Source: Ophiura sarsii
Lineage: Eukaryota; Echinodermata; Ophiuroidea; Amphilepidida; Ophiuridae
Length of the DNA stretch: 64,000 nucleotides
Assembly: GCA_035610835.1 (NCBI GenBank)
Contig: CM069443.1
Coordinates: 62,132,480 to 62,196,479 of the forward strand
Direction of reading: 5' to 3'
In this document: positions 21,084 to 31,267 of the stretch, one piece after another
Layout: every line of letters begins with the position of its first letter
Numbering within the stretch: position 1 is the stretch's first letter
Translations under genes and position numbers: made by a program
Notes under the pieces: model-generated
Seen by the model: only the letters and a program-made list of their open reading frames with translations
Told to the model about the DNA's origin: nothing
Database searches by the model: none

Positions 21084-21650
21084 CAGGTGCCCTTAAGTTA
21101 AGACTGAACGGCTATTATGATTACGTCAAAACTTGAAAAGAAAATCAAACCAAAAGAAAAGAAAGGAAATAGAAACACTCCAGTTTTGTGATTGGTGTGG
21201 AAACAGCTGTTACTTAAATGGGACACATTTAAATGTTATCGGGTGCCCTAAGGTTAAGACTGTATAGGTACTACGGCATATACAAATCCTAAACCAAGCA
21301 TCAAACCGAACCAACCAAATCGCAATCCTCCCGTATTGTGATTGGTATGGGAACAGCTTTAAACATAAATGGGACTCAGATTGTACCAAGTGCCCTTAAG
21401 TTACGACTGAATGACTATTATGATATCTTAAAACCTTAAAACCTATCAAACCAAATACAAAAGGAAATAGAAATCCTCCAGTGTGTGATTGAGAGAATAA
21501 CTTTAACTTTAAATACATGAACACATCTGAATGTTATCTGGTGTTTTTAAATTAAGACTGTTATTTATTATGGCACTTTAAAGATGGGCACATAAGAAAC
21601 CTGAATAAAACATCAAACCAAATGCAGGAAATAACAATCACACTACAAAA
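21084..21650. repeat. Degenerate tandem repeat, ~155-bp period
   Basis: The phrase 'ggtgcccttaagttaagactg'-like starts units near 21087, 21241, 21398 and 21539. Each is followed by 'aaaccaaatc'-type and 'tgtgattggtatggga'-type blocks in the first three units. The fourth is the most diverged. Confidence 0.75.
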
Positions 21651-22017
21651 CAGGTGCTCGTTTACCAGTCATGTAATGCCAGTATATATAAATTGAAGGA
21701 TAGATCAAGGGGAGACTGTCTGAATAGAAACAGAGAAGGCTGCTTCCTCTACTTATTCATCAGTCCTATTGATGCCACAGATTCTTGTCTGTGAAACCTT
21801 TATTATGGATACAGTCAAGTGAACGAGTCAAGGTCAATGGCACTGAGAGAAGCCTGAGTCAAATCAAAGGTAGGAAAATGGGTCCCTCTGGCTGGATAGC
21901 AATATAGCTATTAAGGGTGCTATGAATAATCTATGACCAAGAGAATCAAATTTCGGTCAAAGTTGCATTGGCCCCTTTGTCATGTTTGAAGCTATATATA
22001 TCAGACAATTTTATTAC

Positions 22018-22239
22018 TAACCCTTATAGCCCTGAACCCAATGAGGTCCCATTTGATCACAACAGGTGATAAATGTGGACAAAATTGTTGAATTCGGGTG
22101 CGCGACCCCCTGGCCAAATGGACTAAGACACAACCTCCTATGCTGGTGGACACAGGCGTGAATATCGCGGCCGGTGGGGCGGTTTTGCCCATTAATTGTT
22201 TTCCTTTTTCACCCCTGGATGGGTAATGTTAGGGTTAGA
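22018..22239. mobile_element. TEL-family element
   Basis: Ends CTAACCCTTATAGCCC and GGGTAATGTTAGGGTTAG are inverted over about 10 bp. The left end matches the inverse of the right end of the element at 17645-17922. A weak tRNA-like block is on the minus strand around 22080-22130. Confidence 0.55.
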
Positions 22240-22738
22240 GATATAAAATAAATGTGAGAATGAGGTTCCGTTAGGCAACAATGAACCAAAGTAAGCTCCC
22301 ATCAGAAGGAGACAGCTCTCTGTGTAGACAGCTGTCGAAGCTGTGTTAAAACGTGAATCACATAATCGGGGCAACAACTTGTGGTAGCACTCAAAATACA
22401 GTTGGAACACTTTAGACATATAATAGTTTCATCTTTACAAACCTTTGTCAATCTGTCGATTGGATGCCAAACGTAATGTGGGGGAGAAAGAGAACTATGT
22501 TTTTCAAAGTGTGATCCCTGTGGTGTACCCAGCATTGATCGGGGACTCCAAAGCAGAGACATGGGTTTGATTGATTCCCTTCGCCAGTAGAGCTATTTGC
22601 TCCATTTTGGGCCACTTATTCCCCTGATAGTTTCATTCCCAAACAAACCCATGGATGTTTGTTAATGCTTCACATCAGATCTTTAACAGCTAAAGCTAAA
22701 CACATATGATTTCAATTTCATTATTCTAGGTCAAACAT

Positions 22739-23208
22739 TCTAGGTCAAAAACCAGGCTTGTCCAAGCCCTTGTATTTCCAATTGCCATGTATGCATGTGA
22801 GACGTGGACCCTAACCAAAGCTGACAAAAACAGAATAGCTGCTTTCGAGATGTGGTGTTGGAGGCGTATGCTACGTATCGTATGGACAATGAGAAGGACC
22901 AATGCCAGTATTATTGAAGAAATAGGGGTGTCTAAACGACTTCTTCATGCTATCAACACCCAAATGCTGAGCTACTTCGGCCATATCTCACGCCGCAAGG
23001 GTAATAACCTGGAGAAGATGATCATGCAAGGCATGATTGAAGGGAAGCGCAAGAGAGGCAGACCTCGTTCCCGGTGGATTGACCAAATAAAGTTGATTAC
23101 TGGACACCCGCTCCGTGATTGTTACTCCTTTGCTGAAAATCGTTATTTGTGGCGCAGTATCTGTAAGGTCACGAGCTGTCAGTCATGACAGGACCGAACC
23201 AACCAACC
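22739..23208 (+). mobile_element. 5'-truncated RTE-like LINE with 11-bp target duplication
   Basis: An open frame from about 22749 to 23188 encodes the region after the reverse transcriptase of an RTE-type ORF: 'MYACETWTLTKADKNRI', 'WCWRRMLRIVWTMRRTNASI', 'MLSYFGHISRR', 'EGKRKRGRPRSRWIDQI'. These are typical of proteins often mislabelled 'craniofacial development protein 2-like'. It ends in 'accaaccaacca'. The 11-bp AGGTCAAACAT flanks it at 22728-22738 and 23209-23219, a classic target-site duplication. The intact frame suggests a fairly young insertion. Confidence 0.8.
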
Positions 23209-23219
23209 AGGTCAAACAT

Positions 23220-23993
23220 GAAGAGTTATATTCTTATATTAGGAATTCCTTATTAAAACAGCGGATGAGCACACATCAGAAAGCAATTAAATTGATTATC
23301 AGCAAACTTGCGAGCAAAACGAAAACTGCTGATTGCTTACTTTGTATTTTTTTGTGATAATAATTTTCTAATAAATTCATTATATTTGGTAATGAATTAA
23401 AGCTGGTCTCAAAATCTAATTGGAAACTGTCTTGATGGGTGAACGAAATAACTTCCCTCGCCTTCAAAATATCAACTGCAGGTGTGTTTTTGCACTCCCT
23501 TTGGACATATAAACATTGCTTTTCAGTGCTCCTCCTTCATCATATAGATTGTTAAATTGTAATTGTGTTTTGTTATGTCCTAACAAACAATTTTTACTCA
23601 CAATTTCTGACACATTTAAAGGTTTTGACAAATTAATCGAGTGGAAAAAGTAGTAGTAAGTGGAACACTCTCTTTAAAAAAGGGTTTTAAAAGGGGTTCT
23701 AAAACTGTCCTCTATTTGGAACCTCTAATGGATCTCCGTCGAACCAAACAGAGTTCTAAAAAGGTTATTACGATGGTTCTTCTAAGAATCTTTTTGGGTT
23801 CCTTAATTTTAAGAACCACCTTTGCCGGTTCTATTCTTAAGGGTTCCATATAGAGAACAAAAAGGTTTTAAGTGGAACAATTTTTTCTGAGAGTATGTAC
23901 AATAAAGCGTGGCGCCTGATTGAAGATTCTTTTATGCTTGTATTCAGTATTTTGACAGTCATTGAACAATTTGTCTCTTGCTCCTATATACAC
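23220..23993. repeat. Non-coding, with a 'GGTTCT/AAGAACC' repeat block at 23640-23890
   Basis: 23220-23640 shows no recognisable feature. 23640-23890 is rich in short inverted words such as 'aggggttctaaaa', 'gggttcctt', 'aagaacc' and 'agggttcc', bounded by 'aagtggaacactct' and 'aagtggaacaattt'. It looks like a MITE body but clean ends are not seen. Confidence 0.45.
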
Positions 23994-24488
23994 TTAAAGG
24001 TCAGCCGAAATAGTGATTCAAGTATGTTTTATTCGATGGAGGATATTGTAAAAAAGAAGAAGAAAAAAACACGATTTACTCTTTAATGTTGCCCAGGAAA
24101 CAATATATAGAGTTTCTAAGCATGTATTATTTGTTATATTGACGATGGCAGATTACTACCCTGTATACGTCACAAGTGTTACCCAGACAGAATCTCAATA
24201 GTTTGATAGCATAAGCATCCACTGATGACTTTTGGTTTGTTCAGACCTATCAACCGAGACCTGAACCGATACCGAGTTGGGAGGTACACCTGTTATGTAG
24301 TAATGCATCATCCGGCAGTAAACATTTCATCCCACACGAAAAAACAAAAACACTGGAAATCATGATTGGTTTTATGTATATCTTTTTCTCTGAACAATAT
24401 TTAAGAGTAAATCTGTTCGCATTATACTGTTCTTAACATATTCCTTTGAATAAAACATACTTGAATCACCATTTTGGCTGACCTTTTA
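23994..24488. mobile_element. M3 MITE, complete copy
   Basis: The left end TTAAAGGTCAGCCGAAATAG continues TGATTCAAGTATGTTTTATTC. The right end is its inverse ('gaataaaacatacttgaatc', 'accattttggctgacctttta'), arms of about 40 bp. The interior includes 'taagcatccactgatgactt' and 'gaccgataccgagttgg' type blocks. A second copy lies at 48508-48956. Confidence 0.85.
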
Positions 24489-24510
24489 GACAGGCGTGGA
24501 TAATTTTCTA

Positions 24511-24571
24511 TACAGGTGTCCCAGAAAGATTTATGCCTTTCCCGGTACAACTCATTCTGGGACACCCTGTA
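24511..24571. repeat. Small palindrome with CAGGGTGTCCC ends
   Basis: TACAGGTGTCCCAGAAAGA and CATTCTGGGACACCCTGTA face each other over 61 bp. CAGGGTGTCCC is a common end of mariner-type MITEs. Related starts are near 36734 and 52932. Confidence 0.75.
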
Positions 24572-25319
24572 GCTTGAGACATTGTTCTGTATTCTTTATT
24601 GCAAGGGCTCTTGATTCAATATAGCAAGTAATAAATATGGGCATATTGAATAAAGAAAAACTCCATCATATTCCTAGCATTATTGAAATGATTCCAATAT
24701 CAAAAATCATATATACGATAAAATATTCACTACCACGCCGTGGTGATTTTAGTAACATGAGAACCTCTTATGAATTTGTAATTTACTGTCATTCGTGTTG
24801 GTTTGTTTCTGCCATTTGGTGAAATTAATGATAATTTTGGATTCAATTGTGACCCATGAAAACAGAAAGATACAGAACAAATAAGAAGTGTCGTTTTAGG
24901 AGACACTGACATATTACATTATCAAATCACTCTTCACAGTTATTGTTATTCTATTATGATCATTTTATTAATTTGATTGCAGCTCACGGTCAGATTGTTA
25001 CCGATGCAATGGCTGTTATAAATGGCATTCGGACAACAGTAGACAATTTAAAGGAACATTTCGTGATTTTGTAGCAAAATCTTTGTGGGGTGGTTTTTTT
25101 CAGGATTTTCCTTTAAATCTCCGATTGTTTCACTTGTTGTAAATATGCAAAACAGTTTATATTACAAAATTCTAAAATACTGTTTTAAAAAACCTGAAAA
25201 ATTCAAAATTCATCACTTGGGTCAGGTTTCAAACGGCCCACCTGCTTAAAATAGCCTATAAATCATTTGGCAGGCTACAGGTATTGTACAACAATGAAAT
25301 TTAGTCACTACATTTTTCA
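24572..25319. other. No recognisable gene
   Basis: AT-rich non-coding sequence. I see no exon-like frame with splice sites and no repeat ends. Confidence 0.5.
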
Positions 25320-25440
25320 TTAACCCTAACTCCTAACTGAGTTTTTAACCTAGATCACAATTTTGGAAGAGAAAACACCAACTAAATCACAGGGGACCGG
25401 CCCGGAATCGATCCTCAGCCCTTTGGACTGTAGCAAGGTT
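25320..25440 (-). mobile_element. TEL-family fragment
   Basis: Starts TTAACCCTAACTCCTAAC. 'tcacaattttggaagagaaa' followed by 'acaccaactaaatc' and 'cggaatcgatcctc' is the inverse of the 3' part of the element at 7341-7599. The other end is missing. Confidence 0.6.
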
Positions 25441-25646
25441 ACTTCGAAATCATTAACACTTTATGTCAATTGTTTATTGTACAAATTTATCAGTTTTGTA
25501 CAAGGACGCTGAATTTGTTTGCATGTTTATGAATTTGAATGCAATCCACAGTTGGGTGAGACATTAATGCTATAGCATTGTTCAACTAAGGTTATTCAAC
25601 TCTGTCTTATTATACTGTCGAGAAAGACAAAACATGCGGTTGGATG

Positions 25647-25999
25647 TTAAAGGTGGATGTTCCAATCACTTAGGCTTTTTTTGTTTGTCCATCAACATAT
25701 TTTGATATCAGAAAGAAACCCTATATGTTTCTCATTATTTCTGTAACATGTGTGGCGCAAGATATGTTCCATTGAGACGTTATAAGCCAAAATGCAGTGA
25801 ATTACTGCCAGAGGTGGGTAACCAACCGACCAGTTTGTGTACTACTCAATGGGAAAATTCTATGTCACCTTGTGCTTATAAAATAAGAACCGTTGAAGAT
25901 ACGCAACTCAAACTTTGAAATACAACTATTTCAAGGATGACCCTTCATGTAGAATAGAAAACATTGAAAATTGGACCAGCAATCGGAACACCTACCTTT
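25647..25999. mobile_element. M4 MITE
   Basis: Ends TTAAAGGTGGATGTTCCAATC and GCAATCGGAACACCTACCTTTG are inverted over about 20 bp with substitutions. The right half (from 'tgtcaccttgtgctt') recurs at 36165-36331. Confidence 0.7.
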
Positions 26000-26015
26000 G
26001 ACTTACTTACTTGAC

Positions 26016-26465
26016 TTATGGCGGATGATTTTTCCGAACCACAATGCCTCTCCAGATCTTCCTTTCCAACATAGCTGTCTTGATTTCTTCCACCTGCAGT
26101 CCTGTATCACGTTTTAGTATGTCAATGTAGGTTAGGGCTGGTCTGCCACGCTTTCTTACTCCATGCTTTGGAATCCAATGTATGAGTTTGTGTACAAGCT
26201 CCTTGGACCCCCTGAAGCAGTGTCCAGCAAATCTTGCTCTGCGTTCTCTGATCTTGTCCGAGACTTTTGGCATGTCCCCATACAGGTCTTTATTCGTCAC
26301 ATGCAGACTCCAGTTGATGTTGAACACAGATCTTAGCATCCTAGTGTAGCATCCATCCAGTTGTTTACCAAGCTTTGGGGTGACTGTCCATGCCTCACAT
26401 CCATAAAGGAGGACTGATTCTACTGTAGCTATGAACAGTCTTTCTTTGAGCTTTAACCTACCTTT
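26016..26465 (-). mobile_element. RTE-like LINE fragment
   Basis: Reading the minus strand from about 26465 down to 26016, one open frame gives 'LKLKERLFIATVESVLLYGC' then 'EAWTV', 'CYTRMLRSVFNINW', 'RERRARFAGHCFRGS', 'HGVRKRGRPALTYIDIL' and 'RKIWRGIVVR'. This is the C-terminal part of an RTE-type endonuclease/reverse transcriptase ORF, of a different subfamily from 22739-23208. The catalytic part is absent. No target duplication was found. Confidence 0.75.
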
Positions 26466-26499
26466 AAACTCATTTTTGATGAATTTTAGATGATTATTT

Positions 26500-27052
26500 C
26501 AATTCATATAAACAAATTCTAAATCAGAGATTTGCCATTACATTTGCTTGTGGTACATTCCCAGGGGCTGAATGTGGCTATTTTCTTACATTTTTATAAG
26601 TTTTCAGAGCTTTTCAGGGGCAATGAATGATTGCTTTAAAGGGCCAGATTTGGGCCATGATTTACCAGCTATAAAACCCCTGGTTAAATAGTCCCCATAC
26701 CCCAACGCTTCAATACGAAAAAAGAGGGATACAATTCTTGCATGGCTATTTCAACTAAGTCTCACCCATGTGTCGCCTCTTCCACTCAACTATGAAAGAT
26801 ATACCACATGGCAGCTATTCTACAAATCCGTTCAAAGAAAACTAACTGCTATAGCTGCCTCGATGTCTTTTCTGTTTATATTGTGATTTCTGCATATGGA
26901 TCTCATGGGCACAGTTCGACATACATAGGCGCACTTCAATCAGGCTGCGCACGCGTGCTTGAAAACTCACTAAATACCGCCAACTACCAACACCAAAGCA
27001 CTTGATTGGTAAATTTAAACTGAAGCCTTTTTAACAATCATCACGCTGTGCC
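26500..27052. other. Old dispersed repeat around the hAT-type insertion
   Basis: 26880-27060 with 27588-27700 forms one diverged repeat. Its right part 'ggcgtgatggtgcgtgaata' and 'agctcatgtttatt' matches 42090-42135. 26500-26880 shows nothing recognisable. Confidence 0.45.
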
Positions 27053-27060
27053 GTAACCAC

Positions 27061-27587
27061 CAGGCTTCTCGTTCGGTAAAATATTATGGGGTCCACTGGA
27101 CCCCATAATCTACCAATTCTCAAAATTATGGGGTCCAAGGAAAAAAATATGGGGTCCAAGTCAAAAATGTAATTTTTCGAATTGTGACTTCGGAATCGGA
27201 TACGGAGTGATTAAACGGGGTCTACAGCGCTGAAATGTCTAACAATTGTCTACTCTATTTGTTTCGTTTTGATGTATGCATTCAACGACGACTTCGGAGT
27301 ACGGATACGACGAAAACATTTGTAGATGAGGTGAAAAAATTGACGATGGTCGAGAGTTGTACAAGGAAGACCGAGAATATTTAATATTTTATTACCAAGT
27401 ATATTTTGATTCGGATTGTCACGAAAACTGATATTTGTTAGCTTACACGGGCAAAATTATCTTGACACACGATTAAAAATTATTGCGTCCAGATGGACGC
27501 AATAAAGAGTCCAGTTTAAAATTTACTGTGTTTTTAGCAAAAATATTGCGTCCCCAGACGCGAAAATGCAATGTAACGAGAAGCCTG
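27061..27587. mobile_element. hAT-type MITE with 8-bp target duplication
   Basis: The terminal inverted repeats are CAGGCTTCTCGTT and AACGAGAAGCCTG. GTAACCAC lies immediately outside both ends (27053-27060 and 27588-27595), a perfect 8-bp duplication as made by hAT transposases. Inside are repeated 'attatggggtcca' and 'attgcgtcc' words that form short hairpins. No transposase is encoded. Confidence 0.85.
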
Positions 27588-28264
27588 GTAACCACCAACG
27601 CAGTGGTCTTGCTGCGCCGTAACCACCGACGCAGTGGGGCGTGATGGTGCGTGAATAAGCTCATGTTTATTTACAAGTTTTTCAGCTCTCACGTTTGAGC
27701 ACCAACCAATCAGAGCCGTGAGGTCGAGATTACGTACTGCGCGTACTTCTCATGTGACGTGCGTCCATTGTAAACTGTCTATATAGCTTGATGTATAACA
27801 TATGGCAGCTATTATACACAGGGCATTGTGGTATCTCCAAGGCATGTCTTCTACTGAAATCAAGTCAAATACTGCAAATAATCAAAGTACCTTCTAATAT
27901 TGAAATGCATGTAATATACTAGCCATATGACCAAGGGCGGAAAAGTGAACCATAAGGCATTGCCCGTTCGAAAGCCTGGATTCCTTCAATAAGACCTATA
28001 GATATTAAATAGGACTTGGACAAAGTAGAGGCTTGGGTGCTTGGTGTTTCTTATGAACTAGTTGATGGCGTGGTCTTTCACTCTCTCTGGTCATGATTAA
28101 ACTTTAAATTGGGCATTCCTGGGGGTGTGATCAGGTTACAAAGGCTGATTGCATAGGATGTCAACAGATTGCTACGCCTGGCCTGCTGGTGGCCAGTCGG
28201 ACATAAACATGGGCTGATTGTGTTCTGGCTGCCAGGTAAGGTTTTCAAACAGGTAATGGTTGAT

Positions 28265-28522
28265 TTTGGTCAAATCAAGCATGCAATATTTGCATGAGCA
28301 TGCAATATTCTTACAATCAATTTCATTGTGTAATGCTTGTTTCCGATCAATCTGATCATGCAATATTTGTTTTTGATCGATATGATCATGCAATATTTGA
28401 TTATTGATCAATGTGATCATGCAATATTTGTTTTTGATCAATGTGATCGTGCAATTCTTATTTTGAATTAATTGAATTATGTAATACTACTTGTTTTGAC
28501 TTAATAATTTGATCATGTAATA
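28265..28522. repeat. Tandem repeat, ~36-bp unit
   Basis: Units of the form 'gatcatgcaatatttgtttt' followed by 'tgatcaat' are repeated about seven times with drift. GATCAAT and ATGATCAT words give local dyad symmetry. Confidence 0.8.
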
Positions 28523-28873
28523 CTCACTTTTGATTTTCATTCAAATGTTATCATACAAAACTCGCATGTATTATTACATGACAATCCCTATAGCTTCATA
28601 TATACTAAGAGGGCCTTATTTGTCCTAAGAGACACAAAATATGGACACTTAAATATATCTATTAATTTTGAATGCCAATATGCCAGTGTTTAATGACAAA
28701 CTACAACTCAATAAGACAAATAGACTCAAATGTTAGAAAGCAAATGTAAACCAATGAGACAAGTGAAAGTATAGAAAAACAAGAAAAGCCTGTCATCCCA
28801 TAACACATATGAAATTGACAGTACACACCCCCCCAAAAAATTTTTTTAGCTGTAAATGAATTTAATCCTCCAA

Positions 28874-28922
28874 TCAGCTGAAAACAGCTACACAGCTGAA
28901 AACAGCTACACAGCTGAAAACT
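28874..28922. repeat. Short tandem repeat
   Basis: 'cagctgaaaacagctaca' (18 bp) is repeated about 2.6 times. Confidence 0.85.
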
Positions 28923-29090
28923 TGCATGCCTGTACAGGGCAGCTACTGCAGCAAAGCGTCGCAGACCATTGACAAGATATTGTGCCAATGATTTCATTGT
29001 GCCAATGACTTCTCTCTCTATCGCTCTCACATGCACACACCCCCACACAATCTCTCACCACGATGGAAGTCGTGAAGTGTAATGACTGAC

Positions 29091-29156
29091 CTTTGCCATG
29101 TGTCTTCCAGGAGGCGTAGGACAGCCTCCCGATATCCAATGACTACTTGACAATCA
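29091..29156 (-). CDS. Weak candidate exon, gene unknown
   Basis: On the minus strand 'ctaatcttatatcctgtag' is a plausible acceptor and GTCAGT directly follows position 29091 as donor. The 66 bases encode 'DCQVVIGYREAVLRLLEDTW' and Q in the only open frame. That frame needs a preceding exon ending in phase 2, whereas the FDXR exon upstream ends in phase 1. The peptide also does not resemble the FDXR C-terminus. It may be chance or an exon of another gene. Confidence 0.15.
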
Positions 29157-29851
29157 CTACAGGATATAAGATTAGCTCGTGGTATACGATGGCTTTTGTA
29201 AACGTCTATTTCGGGGGATTCCTTTTCCGAGGGGTTTTGTTTGCTTGTCAAGGGTCTTTATATTGGCTTATAGGGGAATTTTATATTAAAATCTTAAAGC
29301 GGCGCTATGGGGAGCATAAATATCAATTTACGTTTTGCACAATTTTAACATGATAGTGAAAAATAGTTGTTTACTGTGAGGGGGAAATAAGGTATTGGTC
29401 TCATGGGCACACACATGAGCAATTTTTTTCAAGTTTAAATTTCATCACAGCATTTTTCCTTATTTTTTCCTCTTTATAATTTTCAGGGGTTTATAGTATT
29501 GATACCTCACATTTTTGAAATCACTGGGCAAAAGTTTTAAAAACAAAATCTATCTATCTCAAGCTGACACAAACAGGTGTAAAAAAACAACAACAAAAAC
29601 TAAATTGAAAGTGCTGGAGCTTTAAGACGTAAAGAAATATAGTAGTGAATTATACCTCAAAGTCCCCAAAAGTAGTTTTAAACCACTCAAAAAAGTTTGT
29701 GTGCTGTTCTTTAGGCAAATTCTGAATGAATTTTGCTTCTATCATGAGAACCACTGCATTAATTCATCTCAAATGTTGGACTAAGTTTGTTTTTCTGATG
29801 TGCCCGCATGTAGTACAGAGACACAGTACGAACAAATTGGGTAATGCGCCC
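29157..29851. other. No recognisable gene
   Basis: AT-rich sequence with no repeat ends or exon signals that I can support. If the FDXR exon belongs to a working gene, this would lie in its downstream intron. Confidence 0.45.
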
Positions 29852-30097
29852 TTAACACTTTCCACACGGTAGGTGTCTGCAGACAACATTCCAAAATTGC
29901 ACAAAATGTTTCAAAAATGTCAAGATAATTACATTTCATTACCATATTTGGAATCACAGTGAGAAATGCATTAAAATAAATACAAACATTCCTACTATTG
30001 TTTCAGTAATTCTTGAGATAGGCTTTGAAAGCTGGGAAAAGTTTCTGAAAAGTCTGTTTTGAAATGGTAAAACTAATAGCCGTGTGGAAAGTGTTAA
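29852..30097. mobile_element. TTAA-2 MITE, copy 4
   Basis: TTAA on both sides. Ends CACTTTCCACACGG and CCGTGTGGAAAGTG are perfectly inverted over 14 bp. The body matches the other three copies. It lies 61 bp past the donor site of the FDXR exon, within the presumed intron. Confidence 0.85.
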
Positions 30098-30158
30098 TAG
30101 AGTCCCATAGAATCAACCATGATTTTACAAACATCTGTGATGACTTGCCAACTCTTAC

Positions 30159-30335
30159 CTTTGTCATTGAGATGCTTGAGAATTTGCTGTCTTCCCCATC
30201 CCATTGGACGACTAGCTTCTATCCCTCCTGCTGCAAGGTCCTTTAGAATACACTTAGCTGTTTCCATGGCATCGTTAAGAGAAGACAGGATGACTCCTGA
30301 GGGTCCTCGCTTCACCCAACCGCTACAGTATAAAC
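30159..30335 (-). CDS. FDXR: Ferredoxin/adrenodoxin reductase (FDXR), internal exon
   Basis: A 177-bp exon read on the minus strand, with acceptor 'ccctcttcctccag' before 30335 and donor GTAAGA after 30159. It starts with two bases completing a Gly codon and ends in phase 1. The product contains 'LYCSGWVKRGPSGVI', nearly the same as the 'GLYCSGWVKRGPTGVI' segment of vertebrate FDXR, then 'SSLNDAMETAKCILKDLAAG', as expected for the helix that follows. FDXR is a mitochondrial FAD enzyme passing electrons from NADPH to ferredoxins for P450 steroid chemistry and Fe-S cluster assembly. This conserved Gly-rich stretch lies in the C-terminal part, at the FAD site. No neighbouring exon (including one with the C-terminal GKPREK motif) was found, so introns are long or this is an isolated fragment. 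Frame and splice sites look intact. Confidence 0.85.
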
Positions 30336-30447
30336 CTGGAGGAAGAGGGATCAAATGGACTTTACGTTACGTTTGTTTGATATGGGTAGGTTGAGTTATG
30401 ACTACCATCTGAGCCTAGGAACATCTTCTAATCTGAGAACTGCTATT

Positions 30448-30770
30448 AACCCGAGAACCGCCCCATTATCAGGTAGAGGTAAATTGGGCCAGACTCACTC
30501 CCTTTTTTATAATGATGCTGTGTTGGGGAAAACTGGCTCTACAGCGAGTGTGTTGTCTACCCAGCACCTCAAGAATACACCAGGAAAGAGAAATAATTAA
30601 GATAAAGTACCTTACACATTATGCGCAACATTGACCGCTATTAAATCTATTAAGCTGAGAACCGCCCCATTATCAGGTAGAGGTAAATTGGGCCAGACTC
30701 ACTACCTTTTTTATGATGATGCTGTGTTGGGAAAACTGGCTCCACAGCGAGACTTGAACCCTCAACTTTT
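30448..30770 (-). repeat. Duplicated SINE-like block
   Basis: 'gagaaccgccccattatcag' and the ~100 bp after it occur at about 30453-30555 and again at 30655-30757. In the second copy the minus strand reads 'gagggttcaagtctcgctg', a B-box-like motif, so the source may be a tRNA-derived SINE. Confidence 0.55.
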
Positions 30771-31045
30771 GTTATAGTTCAACATTAACAGATCATTAAA
30801 TAACACAATGCACATGCTCTAATGTTGATATGCTCTCAATAGCACTCCCACTGTGTGGTCGTACCATTGTTCACATATCAACATCAGCGTGTGTGCATGG
30901 ATTTGTCTAATTTTGATTTTTGAAGTAAATGGGGGTCTTAAGAGCTGATGCAGGCTCAAAAGGGGGAACTTAAGAGCTAGCAGAAGAGGGTGAAAAAGGG
31001 GGTCTTCAGGACAGCACATACCTATACCATTTCCCAATGTCAGTG

Positions 31046-31088
31046 CCCCCCCCCCCCCCCCCCCCTCCCCCCCCCCCCCCCCTCCCCC
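31046..31088. repeat. Poly-C tract
   Basis: About 43 bases of C interrupted by only two T residues. Confidence 0.9.
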
Positions 31089-31267
31089 ACCTCCTCATGA
31101 TTACTGATCTTAATATACGGTAAATAAATATCATAGTCAAGATAAATCCATAAACATGTTTCCGGTCTTATATAATCCATTTATTGCATGCATAGCAAGC
31201 ATACAAATAAAGCAAACCTTGTTCCATTAATCCATTCCGGTATTTCTGTAATTGATTTCACAAATAA

